A stretch of 64,000 nucleotides of DNA, from NCBI GenBank assembly GCA_022800815.1, contig JAAWRC010000015.1, forward strand, positions 1-64,000, in the 5' to 3' direction. Of the stretch, positions 17,611-26,773 are shown in pieces. Within the stretch, counting starts at the first letter, position 1, and the number at the start of each line of letters is the position of its first letter. The translations under genes were made by a program, and so were the position numbers. A model generated the notes under the pieces. The model was not told the origin of the DNA. It did no database searches and saw only the letters and a list, made by a program, of their open reading frames with translations. The DNA is from Lachnospiraceae bacterium (GTDB lineage: Bacteria > Bacillota > Clostridia > Lachnospirales > Lachnospiraceae).

Positions 17611-20600
17611 ATGGCTGATAAGTATTCTGCTGCAAGGGAGAAACTGGCGGAAAGAATTCTTGCGGAGTTCAAAGATAAAATAACCGGAGCTGCAGACGAA
17701 CCGGTCGTCGGTGACAATCCGGAAAACAGGTTTTTTGTGGGGAAGCTGCTGACAAGGGGCGACGATACAGATAGTGGATATGGCTCGGACGTTTTTATAG
17801 AGTCGGTTGGAGCGGATTTTTATGTTGATAAGACAGAAATTCAGACTGCCGAGATCACGGTTTTTCCGAGAGGGGAATTTTATTACCGCTGTTATCCAAC
17901 GCTTGAACAGCAGAGGGCTGCTTTGCTTGCAGAGGCAAATGAAATTTCTGAGGAGTCGTTTTTTTCCTTTGAAGATTTGGTAAAGGCGAATATTGCTGAT
18001 CCGGAGAAATTTAAGAAACTGAAAATAAAATTGGTTCCGGTTTATAAAAAAATTTCCATAGCCTCCCCGAATCTTTCGGTTTTCTTCCGACCGGGAGAAC
18101 TTCTCGACGAGCGTGGAATATTCGGGGCTCTTGATGAACAAAGCCGGGAAAACGAACTTCTCATGGATCAAATGAATGTCAAAAAAGAGCAGCTCAACGA
18201 CGACCCGTCTCGTTATACCTATGTAATTAGCGAGAGAACGATGATACAGGATCTACAGACGGAGGAGTCCTATCGGGCGTTTTTGGCACGGAGCGGAAAA
18301 CGGGATGTTTCTGTACACCAGAATTGGAGCCTTTATATTGACGTTAAGGTCAAAAAGATAAAGGGGAAGTATCTTATTTCCATTGCGCTTGTAAATGATT
18401 CCGCCGTCCAATCGAATGGCAGATCCCATCGATCGAATAAACATGATAAGGATAAAGTAACGATTGAGACATTGTTCAACTCGGGAATTGACATTTCGCT
18501 TCGAGGGGCAAGCTATTCACCTGTTGAATTGGACTACTTTTTGGACGATTATAAATATGATAGGGAACAGCAGGCGATCGGCTTGAATTGTTCGATTGTG
18601 TTTGACCGTGAGAATAATACGATTTCCACGGACCATTTACCGACTTTTGCTCAGAAACGACTCATTACAAATGACAGTCTGGCTGTCAGGTTTCAAGAGT
18701 TGATTGATGTTCCGCTTGAGACGCTTAAGGGTATCCGGAAAAAGATGGATATCGAGTTCAAGAAGTGGCAGGCGTATTACGGTCAGAAGAAGGCGACGCT
18801 CACAACTGCGGGGAAAGAGAAAATGAAAGCAGAAATCTCCGAGTTCCGGCGCGAGATTGAGCGATTTCAAATGGGGGTCGATATACTTGAGGCGTATTCC
18901 ATTGTTTTGAAAAGTTTCGTTCTCATGAATAAAGCCTTTTTAAAAACATCGAAGAAGTACGACACCTGGAGGTTGTTCCAAATTGTTTTTATTGTTTCCC
19001 TTGTTCCGGATATTGTAGCCTGCGATGAAAACATCATGCCGCCGGAGGAGAAACAGAAAACAACATTGAGCGAAGTGTCCCTTCTGTACTTTCCTACGGG
19101 AGGCGGCAAAACCGAGGCATTCCTGGGCGTTTTGGTATTCAATTTGTTTTTTGACAGGTTCCGAGGTAAAGATTGTGGAGTCACGTCGATTCTCAGATAC
19201 CCTTTAAGACTGCTTTCGGTGCAGCAGGTTCAGCGCCTTGCAAATACGCTCGCCCAGGCAGAGCTCCTTCGAAGGGCTGATCCGCTGATCTGCAGCACGG
19301 AGGAGTTCTCGCTCGGATATTTTGTGGGTGATGCGAACACTCCGAACAACATAGGGCGCAAGAGGGCAATTCGATATCGAGGGATGACTCAGGAGGAAAT
19401 GGACGAAGAGCGCATTATCGACATATGTCCGTTCTGCGGGCAACCGACTGTGCATCTTAAGTTCAATGAAGAGAAATATCGCCTGATGCATTTCTGCACG
19501 AATTCCGGCTGTCCTTCCGGAGAGGCATTGCCGGTGTACATGGTTGACTATGAGGTTTACCGATACCTGCCTTCTGCAATTATCAGCACGGTTGACAAAC
19601 TGGCGATTGTCGGAAATAATCCAAGCTTCCGAAATATCCTGTCTGGTGCGCCGCTTCGCTGCCCCAGACACGGTTTCACTTCGACAAGGCGCTGTCTTGT
19701 CAGTCAGGCGGGGATGGAGTTTTGCAACGAGGAAATACAGAACTTTGAAAAAGTACAAATGTATGATCCGGCTCCCACTCTCTTCATTCAGGATGAGCTG
19801 CATCTTATCCGAGAGTCACTGGGTACATATGCTTCGCATTATGAATCGTTTATCGACTATTTTGTTCAGAATGGTTCCCCGTCTAAGCGAAGGATAAAGA
19901 TCATTGGTGCGACGGCTACGATTTCCGCCTATGAGGAGCAGGTTGTGCACCTATATGGTGGACGTACACCAATTCGCTTTCCATGTGCTTCTCCGTATTT
20001 AAATAAGAATTTCTATTCTTTTATTGACGAAACGGACACACAACGACTGATTATGGGATATGCGCCTTATGGGAAGGCGATTATCAATTCGGTGGTGTAC
20101 TCGCTCAAATACATGCGTGAGGTAGTGTATCGATATCTTGCGGAACCGGAAAGGGTGTTGTCGATTCCCGGCATGACAATTACGACGAAGGAGGATGCCC
20201 TTAAGATCCTGGAAGATTACTGGATTTTTCTTGAGTATAACAATGTGAAACGCGACGGTAACAATGTCGAGGGGGCGCTTGAGACTCCGATTAACGTAGA
20301 ACTTCGGAAAGAAAACATTCCGGAGTTTCAAACCAGAAAAATGACGGGTGACGAATCGTTCCAGGGCGTGCGGGAGGTGCTCGCTCAAGTTGAAAATACA
20401 GACAATGTATTTGCAGGAGTTAATCTGATTGCGGCAACATCCATGATTTCACATGGTGTTGACGCAGACCGGTTTAACGTAATGTTTTTTTATGGAATCC
20501 CTGGAAACACTGCAGAGTATATCCAGGCCTATTCTCGAACGGGCAGAAGGCACTCAAGTATTGTCGTCGACATTATCAGGCCATCGAGAGAAACGGACCG

Positions 20601-21060
20601 AAGTTACCTGAATAATTTTGTGAATTTCCACAGGTTTAAAGATATTCTGGTGGAACCGGTTCCGATTAACCGGTGGGCGACAAAAGCCATTGGCGGGACG
20701 CTTCCGGGTATTTTTACCGGGCTTTTATTTACACAATACGACCCGTCCATTCAGTATAGCGTGGGACCGCTGTTTAAGATGAGAAATATTAAACAGGCAA
20801 TTCAGCGGGAGCTCATACAGAAAGATACCGTGCTCAGCCAGCTGCTTCAGGCGTATGGTTGTGAAATGAATGGTGATGCCATCGATCTCGGCAATCAATA
20901 CAGGGAGAGCATCAAAGCATTCACAGATCGCATCTTTACGGAAATCGTGGATCGAAACTGGGCAGACGAAGGGATTTTCGATGGCTTTACTCTCATGGGT
21001 TACCATATTATGAACAGCCTGAGAGATACTGACGCTCAGATCATTATAGAACTTGAGTAA
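17611..21060 (+). CDS. DrmA-like superfamily II helicase
   Basis: 1149 residues. The helicase core has Walker A FPTGGGKTEAF near 494-504, a DELH box in IQDELHLI near 726, motif III GATATI near 768, motif V ISHGVDADRFN near 946 and motif VI YSRTGRRH near 974. A zinc-binding insert (CPFCGQ ... CTNSGCP) lies between motifs Ia and II. This layout, followed directly by a DUF1998 protein, is that of DISARM DrmA. The N-terminal ~480 residues are long and unassigned. ATG 17611 is preferred over GTG 17602 because of the G-rich ribosome site. The gene ends 11 bp before the DrmB-like gene. Confidence 0.8.
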   Translation: MADKYSAAREKLAERILAEFKDKITGAADEPVVGDNPENRFFVGKLLTRGDDTDSGYGSDVFIESVGADFYVDKTEIQTAEITVFPRGEFYYRCYPTLEQQRAALLAEANEISEESFFSFEDLVKANIADPEKFKKLKIKLVPVYKKISIASPNLSVFFRPGELLDERGIFGALDEQSRENELLMDQMNVKKEQLNDDPSRYTYVISERTMIQDLQTEESYRAFLARSGKRDVSVHQNWSLYIDVKVKKIKGKYLISIALVNDSAVQSNGRSHRSNKHDKDKVTIETLFNSGIDISLRGASYSPVELDYFLDDYKYDREQQAIGLNCSIVFDRENNTISTDHLPTFAQKRLITNDSLAVRFQELIDVPLETLKGIRKKMDIEFKKWQAYYGQKKATLTTAGKEKMKAEISEFRREIERFQMGVDILEAYSIVLKSFVLMNKAFLKTSKKYDTWRLFQIVFIVSLVPDIVACDENIMPPEEKQKTTLSEVSLLYFPTGGGKTEAFLGVLVFNLFFDRFRGKDCGVTSILRYPLRLLSVQQVQRLANTLAQAELLRRADPLICSTEEFSLGYFVGDANTPNNIGRKRAIRYRGMTQEEMDEERIIDICPFCGQPTVHLKFNEEKYRLMHFCTNSGCPSGEALPVYMVDYEVYRYLPSAIISTVDKLAIVGNNPSFRNILSGAPLRCPRHGFTSTRRCLVSQAGMEFCNEEIQNFEKVQMYDPAPTLFIQDELHLIRESLGTYASHYESFIDYFVQNGSPSKRRIKIIGATATISAYEEQVVHLYGGRTPIRFPCASPYLNKNFYSFIDETDTQRLIMGYAPYGKAIINSVVYSLKYMREVVYRYLAEPERVLSIPGMTITTKEDALKILEDYWIFLEYNNVKRDGNNVEGALETPINVELRKENIPEFQTRKMTGDESFQGVREVLAQVENTDNVFAGVNLIAATSMISHGVDADRFNVMFFYGIPGNTAEYIQAYSRTGRRHSSIVVDIIRPSRETDRSYLNNFVNFHRFKDILVEPVPINRWATKAIGGTLPGIFTGLLFTQYDPSIQYSVGPLFKMRNIKQAIQRELIQKDTVLSQLLQAYGCEMNGDAIDLGNQYRESIKAFTDRIFTEIVDRNWADEGIFDGFTLMGYHIMNSLRDTDAQIIIELE

Positions 21061-21071
21061 GGGGGAGAACG

Positions 21072-22943
21072 ATGAGTTCTGACAGAAAGATGAAGCGCGG
21101 AAAAGTACAATCGCTTTATAAATATTTACCGGACTCCTGGATCGACTTTTCTGTACGGGGAAAAGACCGAAAGCAGTATATTGCGAAAGTGGATCACTGG
21201 AACAGTAAAAAGCTGGACGGGATCAACTCCAAACGATTGATTCGAACGGTCAATCATGCCGTTCAATCCTTTGCCGCTCAGGGAAGGGGCGGTAGCTCTG
21301 TGAACCCAATTTCAGGATTTGGTGCGGGACTCACACAAGAAAACTGCGATATTCTCACTCCTAAAGTCTCTGATGTTGAGCGTGGAATCATTGCGAAAAT
21401 CAGCCCTCTTACCTTTTACTGTAAGAAGTGCAAGAAGGTTTATCAATTCAACAGTGAGGAGGCCTATAATCGAAATCATCGTTGCAAGAACTGTCAGATT
21501 GAACTTACGCAGTTTCGTCAGATCTATTTTTGCAAGTGTGGATACGCCACGGACAGGCATCCGGGATGCCCGGCGCATAACTTTAAGGATGTATATTGGG
21601 ATGGTAAATATGATTTTACCTGTCGGGCTTGCAAAAGGAAGATATCAATGCGGGCTAAATGCCCGGAATGTGATGCAACGCTCGGCGCAAAAGTTGCGCT
21701 TGACCCTTCGCAGTATTTTACCTGCAGTCTGAGTCTTGTCGATTTGATCGATGAAAAACTGGAGCGCTTTATCTCGGAAACAGATTATGGAAAATACATC
21801 GCCATCGCCTATTTCATTGGGAAAATATCCAGCGATCAGTTAGGGGAAGTGATTGATAAAGGGATTACCACTGATCCGGAGAAGTACAACAGAGAGTACG
21901 ACAAGAATTTCCAGATGTTTAAGGTTGTGTTCGGTGACGAGAACACTGCGGCGAATGCGGCAAAAGCGGCGACTGACAAAGAATGCGGAAAGGCCTATGC
22001 CCCCATAATAGAGGCTGTTATAGGAAAGCTTTGTGCAAAATCGGAAAACATTGCTCTGCTGGCGGAAATGATCTTAGAACATGGCATGGTAAAGGAGCTT
22101 AAAGACCACGCAACACTTGAAACGGCCATCAAGGTTGCCCGCTCGCTTAATACGAATGCTGACCCTGAATCATTTCGGAGCATTGCGGAACGGTTTGGGA
22201 TTAAACATGTGAGGGCGTGTGATAAAGTGCCGTTTATTTTTTGTTCATACGGATATACCAGAGTCAAAAGTGGATATGAAGACGGAGTTCAGCTTCATGC
22301 GTTTAAGGAAGAGCAAAACGGCAGAAAGAATATATATGCTATTCACATGAACACGGAAGGCGTGCTGTTCGAGTTTGACCGGGTAGCGATTCTTGAATGG
22401 CTTGTTAAAAATGAGTTTATAGATTCTGATGATGTACCCGATCTTAACTCAGAGGAAGATGTAAAGCTCTGGTTCATAAACAACATAAAGCCGGAGGAGA
22501 TCCATCCGTTTACTACGATTCATGAGGAGACATCCCCTGCGACCTATTATGTTTATCGCCTGGTTCATTCCATTTCGCACCTGTTAATTCGAGCCGCCGC
22601 CGATATCGGAGGACTTGGCAGGGATTCCTTGTCGGAATACATCTTTCCCGGAATTCCGGCGGTACTCATTTATGTTCAGAATTCCCAAGGATTCAACCTC
22701 GGGTCATTGTTTCATACATTCGAGGCTTACTTTGACAAATGGCTGCTCCGGGCTAATGGCCTTGCACAGAAATGCGTGTTTGATCCAATCTGCATCGAAC
22801 GCCACAAGGCATGTACGGGATGTTTGTTTTTGAACGAAGTGTCTTGCCAGCATTTTAATAAAGATCTTGATCGATCACTTATTATTGGACATGTGGATAA
22901 ACGGGCCAAAAAGCGGGTGGTTGGATTCTGGGAGGAAAAATAA
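21072..22943 (+). CDS. DrmB-like DUF1998 protein
   Basis: 623 residues. It has at least three zinc-knuckle clusters in the N-terminal half (CKKCKK ... CKNC, CKCGYATDRHPGCPAH, CRACKR ... CPECDA). The C-terminal DUF1998 region has HSISHLLIRAAADIGGL, IYVQNSQGFNLGSL, and a cysteine set ending CIERHKACTGCLFLNEVSC. In DISARM, DrmA and DrmB form a complex that blocks incoming DNA. The adjacent DrmA-like helicase makes the same pairing likely here. GGGGGAG precedes its ATG, and its stop is 1 bp before the next start, so the three genes are coupled. Confidence 0.82.
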   Translation: MSSDRKMKRGKVQSLYKYLPDSWIDFSVRGKDRKQYIAKVDHWNSKKLDGINSKRLIRTVNHAVQSFAAQGRGGSSVNPISGFGAGLTQENCDILTPKVSDVERGIIAKISPLTFYCKKCKKVYQFNSEEAYNRNHRCKNCQIELTQFRQIYFCKCGYATDRHPGCPAHNFKDVYWDGKYDFTCRACKRKISMRAKCPECDATLGAKVALDPSQYFTCSLSLVDLIDEKLERFISETDYGKYIAIAYFIGKISSDQLGEVIDKGITTDPEKYNREYDKNFQMFKVVFGDENTAANAAKAATDKECGKAYAPIIEAVIGKLCAKSENIALLAEMILEHGMVKELKDHATLETAIKVARSLNTNADPESFRSIAERFGIKHVRACDKVPFIFCSYGYTRVKSGYEDGVQLHAFKEEQNGRKNIYAIHMNTEGVLFEFDRVAILEWLVKNEFIDSDDVPDLNSEEDVKLWFINNIKPEEIHPFTTIHEETSPATYYVYRLVHSISHLLIRAAADIGGLGRDSLSEYIFPGIPAVLIYVQNSQGFNLGSLFHTFEAYFDKWLLRANGLAQKCVFDPICIERHKACTGCLFLNEVSCQHFNKDLDRSLIIGHVDKRAKKRVVGFWEEK

Positions 22944-22944
22944 T

Positions 22945-24609
22945 ATGGCAGTCATGCATCCGGAGGATTTAGAGAATTACGAGTGTACTGCGACGGAGCG
23001 GGAAATGTATGAGGCGTTCCGCGACCAACTCCCGCAGAAATATCAGGTGTTCTATTCGATTCGGTGGTTTGAAACGAATCATGAAAACAAACGAGTAGAC
23101 AGTGAGTGTGATTTTCTTGTTTTTGATCCGTCTTTTGGCTTTCTCACCATCGAGGTGAAAGGTGGTATCGGGATTGACATTGAAAATGGAAGGTGGTTTC
23201 TGAACGAGTATTCGGACAGATATACTCGGTCCCGAAGAGAACTTAAATGCAACCCCTATGAGCAGGCCGAGAAGAGCATGCGTCATTTTTGCAATTACTT
23301 TGAGGAGGAGTTCCACCAAAGATTTAACGGCGTATATGGATTTGCAGTTGCATTTCCGAGATATGCGATTGATTCGGCCCTTGCCGCAGATGCTCCCATG
23401 GAGCTGACAATTGATGTCGGGGATATGAAAAACCTCGGAAAACGAATCAACGAGATTTTTCATTATTGGCGTAATCGGAGAAATATCAATATTCCATTTT
23501 CGCCTGACCACAAAAAGAGATTCATCAGCGCTATTAATAAGCGCATCGCTCTGTCTGCCGCAGCCGGGGCTTTGATTCGGATAAAAGAAAAAGAGTTTTC
23601 AAAGATCGATTTTATGCAGGAAGCAATTCTTGACGTGCTTTATCATTATCATCAGGTGAGAGTTCTCGGTGGGGCCGGGACCGGTAAGACATTCATAGCA
23701 ATAAAAAAGGCTATGAGAGATATAAAAACCGGGAAGAGTGTTCTGTTTCTATGTTGTAATAAGGAACTCTCCCTATTCGTAAAGGATAGACTGGGCAGTG
23801 AAACTTTAATTGATTTTCGAACATATGAAGAATTGATGAGAGAAATCATCGGAGAGAAATACGACTCGGCAGGAATCAACGAAAACGGGAACCGAAGCTG
23901 TTTTGACCTCGTGTCGGAAGCGCATCCAAAGCTCTATGACTCGATCATTGTCGATGAGGGACAGGACTTCGATGCCGACATGGGTCTGACGGTGCGTCTG
24001 CTGCTTAGGGATGAGAAGGATTCAAGCCTTTATGTGTTTTACGATATCAATCAGAATGTGTTTGAACATAAAGCTGACAACGCCTTTGCAATAGACTGTC
24101 CGCCTTTTGTACTTCGCTATAATATCCGCAATACAGGATGTATCTATAAATGTGCGGTTGATTCGACAGGGCTTGGGGCAGACACGATTGCCAATCAGCT
24201 TCTCGGAGTTGAGCCGGATATACGGCAGTACAATAGTGAATTGCAGGGAATAAAAGAACTTAGCAATATCGTGACGAGGCTGACCCAAAAGGAATTCGTC
24301 AGCACGAAGTCGATCGTCATTCTTTCAGATGAACCGTTTGAAAAGTCGATCCTTGCCACGGAAGAGCGAGTGGGAGCATATGACATTTCTTTTGATGAGC
24401 TGAGAGAAATCAAGGACACAGAAATCTGCTTTAGGACGACGGAAGAATTCAAAGGATTAGAGGCCGATGTGGTAATCTACCTTAAAAACGAATATCCGGG
24501 AACAGTCAGGGAGGAAATAGAGAAACGCAAAGAATATGTTGCGCTCACCAGGGCGAGATATTATCTATATGTACTTCGGACGAAGAGAAAAGTAGAGGAA
24601 ACTTACTAA
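22945..24609 (+). CDS. NERD-nuclease/SF1 helicase fusion
   Basis: 554 residues. The N-terminal NERD domain (about 30-170) has E54/D56 in SECDFLVF and the E70-V-K72 motif in LTIEVKGG, the expected PD-(D/E)XK-like catalytic set. The helicase part follows: Walker A GGAGTGKT at 241-248, Walker B VDEGQDF near 335, and C-terminal LTRARYYLYV. The enzyme could cut and translocate on DNA. It starts 1 bp after drmB, follows GGGAGG, and is the last gene before the composition change and terminators, so it probably closes the cassette. Confidence 0.85.
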   Translation: MAVMHPEDLENYECTATEREMYEAFRDQLPQKYQVFYSIRWFETNHENKRVDSECDFLVFDPSFGFLTIEVKGGIGIDIENGRWFLNEYSDRYTRSRRELKCNPYEQAEKSMRHFCNYFEEEFHQRFNGVYGFAVAFPRYAIDSALAADAPMELTIDVGDMKNLGKRINEIFHYWRNRRNINIPFSPDHKKRFISAINKRIALSAAAGALIRIKEKEFSKIDFMQEAILDVLYHYHQVRVLGGAGTGKTFIAIKKAMRDIKTGKSVLFLCCNKELSLFVKDRLGSETLIDFRTYEELMREIIGEKYDSAGINENGNRSCFDLVSEAHPKLYDSIIVDEGQDFDADMGLTVRLLLRDEKDSSLYVFYDINQNVFEHKADNAFAIDCPPFVLRYNIRNTGCIYKCAVDSTGLGADTIANQLLGVEPDIRQYNSELQGIKELSNIVTRLTQKEFVSTKSIVILSDEPFEKSILATEERVGAYDISFDELREIKDTEICFRTTEEFKGLEADVVIYLKNEYPGTVREEIEKRKEYVALTRARYYLYVLRTKRKVEETY

Positions 24610-24662
24610 ACGCCGGACCCGTTCCGTCCGTGCGGAGGGCGTTTGGGGGAGACGGGAAAGGG

Positions 24663-24729
24663 AAAGAGAGAATTCCGTGGAGTTTCGAGGGCTTGAAAAA
24701 GCCGGAATTCCGCGAAATTCTCTCTTTTT
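24663..24729 (+). terminator. Rho-independent terminator at the island edge
   Basis: A long stem starting GAGAGAATT on the left arm and closed by AATTCTCTC on the right is followed by a T-run (24725-24730). A smaller hairpin, AAACGCC/GGCGTTT (24608-24644), overlaps the end of the NERD gene. Both would stop read-through from the defence cassette into the GC-rich chromosome. Confidence 0.6.
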
Positions 24730-24737
24730 TAGGAATC

Positions 24738-24775
24738 AGGGGCTAAAATCGGCACTGACCGACGGCCCCTTTTTT
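24738..24775 (+). terminator. Second tandem terminator
   Basis: A GGGGC ... GCCCC stem with an inner CGG/CCG is followed by TTTTTT (24770-24775). It lies between the end of the defence island and the convergent minus-strand gene. Confidence 0.45.
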
Positions 24776-24795
24776 CGTGCAGAAAACCATGGGAC

Positions 24796-25905
24796 TTACA
24801 GGCTCCCAAGCCTTGCCAGGGTGTTCAAAAGGCTGTCGGGGGAGTCGGAGGGAGCCGAGAGAGACTGGTCGTCGATCTCTATATCCACATCGTGTTCTTC
24901 CGGCGGTTTGGTGGTCGTGCCGCCGCCTGTGTTTTCTCCTGTGCCGCCCGTGCTGCCGCCTGTACCGGGATCCGGCGTCACCGCCTTCTGGTAGGTGGGG
25001 CAGCAGCAGGTGCCGGAGGTCTCGCACTCATTTTTCAGGGTCTCTTCGTTATGGGGCGGCCCAAGCTCCAGAGGCTTGATCTCCCGGTCCAGGAGTCCGC
25101 CGGACACAAATTCCATGCAGACGCTGTCTTCCTGGGGAATGAGGCTTCCCTTGGGCACCACGGCCCGGCCGTTGTGGGGGATCAGGTACTGAGCATAATA
25201 AATGCTCTTCAAATAAACGGTCAGTCCCATGGAGGCCTCGCCGGTGGCCGGGTCGAAGCTGAGGACCTTGGGAATGACGATCATGTTGAGCCCCTGGGCC
25301 GGAGCGGCGGAGCCTGCGAGGAACCCCACGCAGTTGATGACGGGAGTGGCCGCATCGGCGGCGGAGTAGGAGACGCCATAAGGGGCGTAGAGCTCCAGTT
25401 CCACCGAGGAGGGGTTGGTATCCTCGTCAAAGTAGGCATAATCCGGTGTTCCGGAGGCGGGAAGGTAGACGGCGGATACCGGGAGGACGGCCAGGAGCCG
25501 TCTGGCGCAGTCGTAAATCTTGACGGCGAAATTCACCGTGAGATTTCGAAGGGTTACGGAGTAGCAGTTGGGCCGTCCGTTTATGGGTGCGATGGCCGGG
25601 GCCTCTCCCGGAGCCGTGGAGAAGGCCACGGAGATGACCTCCGCCGTGGCGCTCTCGGCGTTGGGATAGGTAGTGGAAAAATCTGCGGCCAGCGTAAGCT
25701 GACGGCAGAGGTTGATGCCGATCTCGTCGTAGACGACGGGGGCCAAAAGGGTCAAGTACTGGGGCGTTCCGCAGACGGGGGTGGTGCACACGTCGAAGCA
25801 GGGCTCCGGGACGGGCGGCGCACCGTCGCAGCTTCCGTTTGCGGCTATCACGTTTACGGCGTTGGAACGGCCGCATTTGCAGCCTTTAGGCTTGTATTTA
25901 GGCAT
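24796..25905 (-). CDS. Unknown Cys-rich protein with Gly/Thr-rich tail
   Basis: 369 residues. There is no signal peptide or membrane segment. The N-terminus is basic and Cys-rich (GCKCGRSN, then CFDVCTTPVC within the first 50 residues). The middle is beta-rich with regular Val/Thr/Pro. The C-terminus has a second cysteine cluster (CETSGTCCC), a low-complexity GTGGSTGGTGENTGGG linker and an acidic end. This resembles self-assembling spore-coat or surface proteins of Clostridia, but I do not recognise the family and that is only an impression. The start follows GGAAGG at the longer end of usual spacing. It is divergent from the next gene. Confidence 0.6.
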   Translation of the reverse strand: MPKYKPKGCKCGRSNAVNVIAANGSCDGAPPVPEPCFDVCTTPVCGTPQYLTLLAPVVYDEIGINLCRQLTLAADFSTTYPNAESATAEVISVAFSTAPGEAPAIAPINGRPNCYSVTLRNLTVNFAVKIYDCARRLLAVLPVSAVYLPASGTPDYAYFDEDTNPSSVELELYAPYGVSYSAADAATPVINCVGFLAGSAAPAQGLNMIVIPKVLSFDPATGEASMGLTVYLKSIYYAQYLIPHNGRAVVPKGSLIPQEDSVCMEFVSGGLLDREIKPLELGPPHNEETLKNECETSGTCCCPTYQKAVTPDPGTGGSTGGTGENTGGGTTTKPPEEHDVDIEIDDQSLSAPSDSPDSLLNTLARLGSL

Positions 25906-26015
25906 ATGCTTAAATTCCTTCCATATGAATCGTTCACCAATATTATATGCCTTCCGTCATAAGGCGGTGCGCCCTCCCATATACTAAAGAAAGCTCAGAA
26001 AGAGGAGCCGGTCTT

Positions 26016-26762
26016 ATGGAGTATATACACGGGCTTCCGGACGGGACAAAGCTTGCGGTTTGGGAGGAGCGGAACCAGGTTATGGCCCTCGCCCTTCCTT
26101 TTCGGCGGGGAGCGGGGGCCGCAGTCCTTGCGAGAGAGGTTTTGAAAGACCTGACCTCCCATTTGTTCCGGGGCGTGGTCTATTACGCCTGTCACAGCCT
26201 GGAGCACAGGATTCTGTTCGGAGCGGTCGGGGACGGTGCGCCTGTGGCCATTTTGTCGGACCCCACCGACGACAGGCAGTATTCGGGTCTCAGGCTCCTG
26301 GAGTGGCACGAGGAGCTGTACCTGTTTTTCCGGTCCAGGAGCCGGACGGGAAAGGGGTGGGAACTTAAGGTCATGCGGCCCCTTTCCGGCAGGGAGGTCG
26401 TGACTGTGTGGGAGGGCTTTGCGGATCCGGTGGATCCGGTGTACGCAGACGGAGAGCGGCTTGTGATTCTGGCGGGGGGAAGGCTCTGCACCTGGGACGG
26501 AAAGCATCCGCCGGAGGAGGGGGAGCTTCTCCGTCATGGCACCGGGCAGAAGGCCAGGGACGCAATCCTCAGGCTGGAGGAGGAAAACCGGCGGCACAGA
26601 CTGCGGGAGGAGGAACTCCTGCGGGAGCGGGAGTCGCTTGTAAAGAGCCACGAGGCCCGGATCGGGGAGATCAAAAAACAGTACGACGAGCTGGCGGCCT
26701 ATGCGGCACAGCTTCAGCAGGAGGGGAAACGGTGGAGGGAAAAGTACTATAAAAAGCATTAA
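26016..26762 (+). CDS. Unknown protein with C-terminal coiled coil
   Basis: About 248 residues starting at ATG 26016 with AGAGGAG upstream. The first ~190 residues look like a series of beta repeats (short Trp/Gly-containing blades such as ILFGAVGDGAPVAILSD and LFFRSRSRTGKGWEL), so a small propeller-like fold is possible. The last ~65 residues are a charged coiled coil of Glu/Arg heptads. It is divergent from the Cys-rich gene by 110 bp and may share its control region. No family is assigned. Confidence 0.6.
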   Translation: MEYIHGLPDGTKLAVWEERNQVMALALPFRRGAGAAVLAREVLKDLTSHLFRGVVYYACHSLEHRILFGAVGDGAPVAILSDPTDDRQYSGLRLLEWHEELYLFFRSRSRTGKGWELKVMRPLSGREVVTVWEGFADPVDPVYADGERLVILAGGRLCTWDGKHPPEEGELLRHGTGQKARDAILRLEEENRRHRLREEELLRERESLVKSHEARIGEIKKQYDELAAYAAQLQQEGKRWREKYYKKH

Positions 26763-26773
26763 AAGGATGCTTT

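Noticed and set aside
24892..25962. Long plus-strand ORF (356 codons) opposite the Cys-rich gene
   Set aside because: Shadow of the minus-strand gene in GC-rich DNA; low-complexity Gly/Arg composition and no ribosome site.
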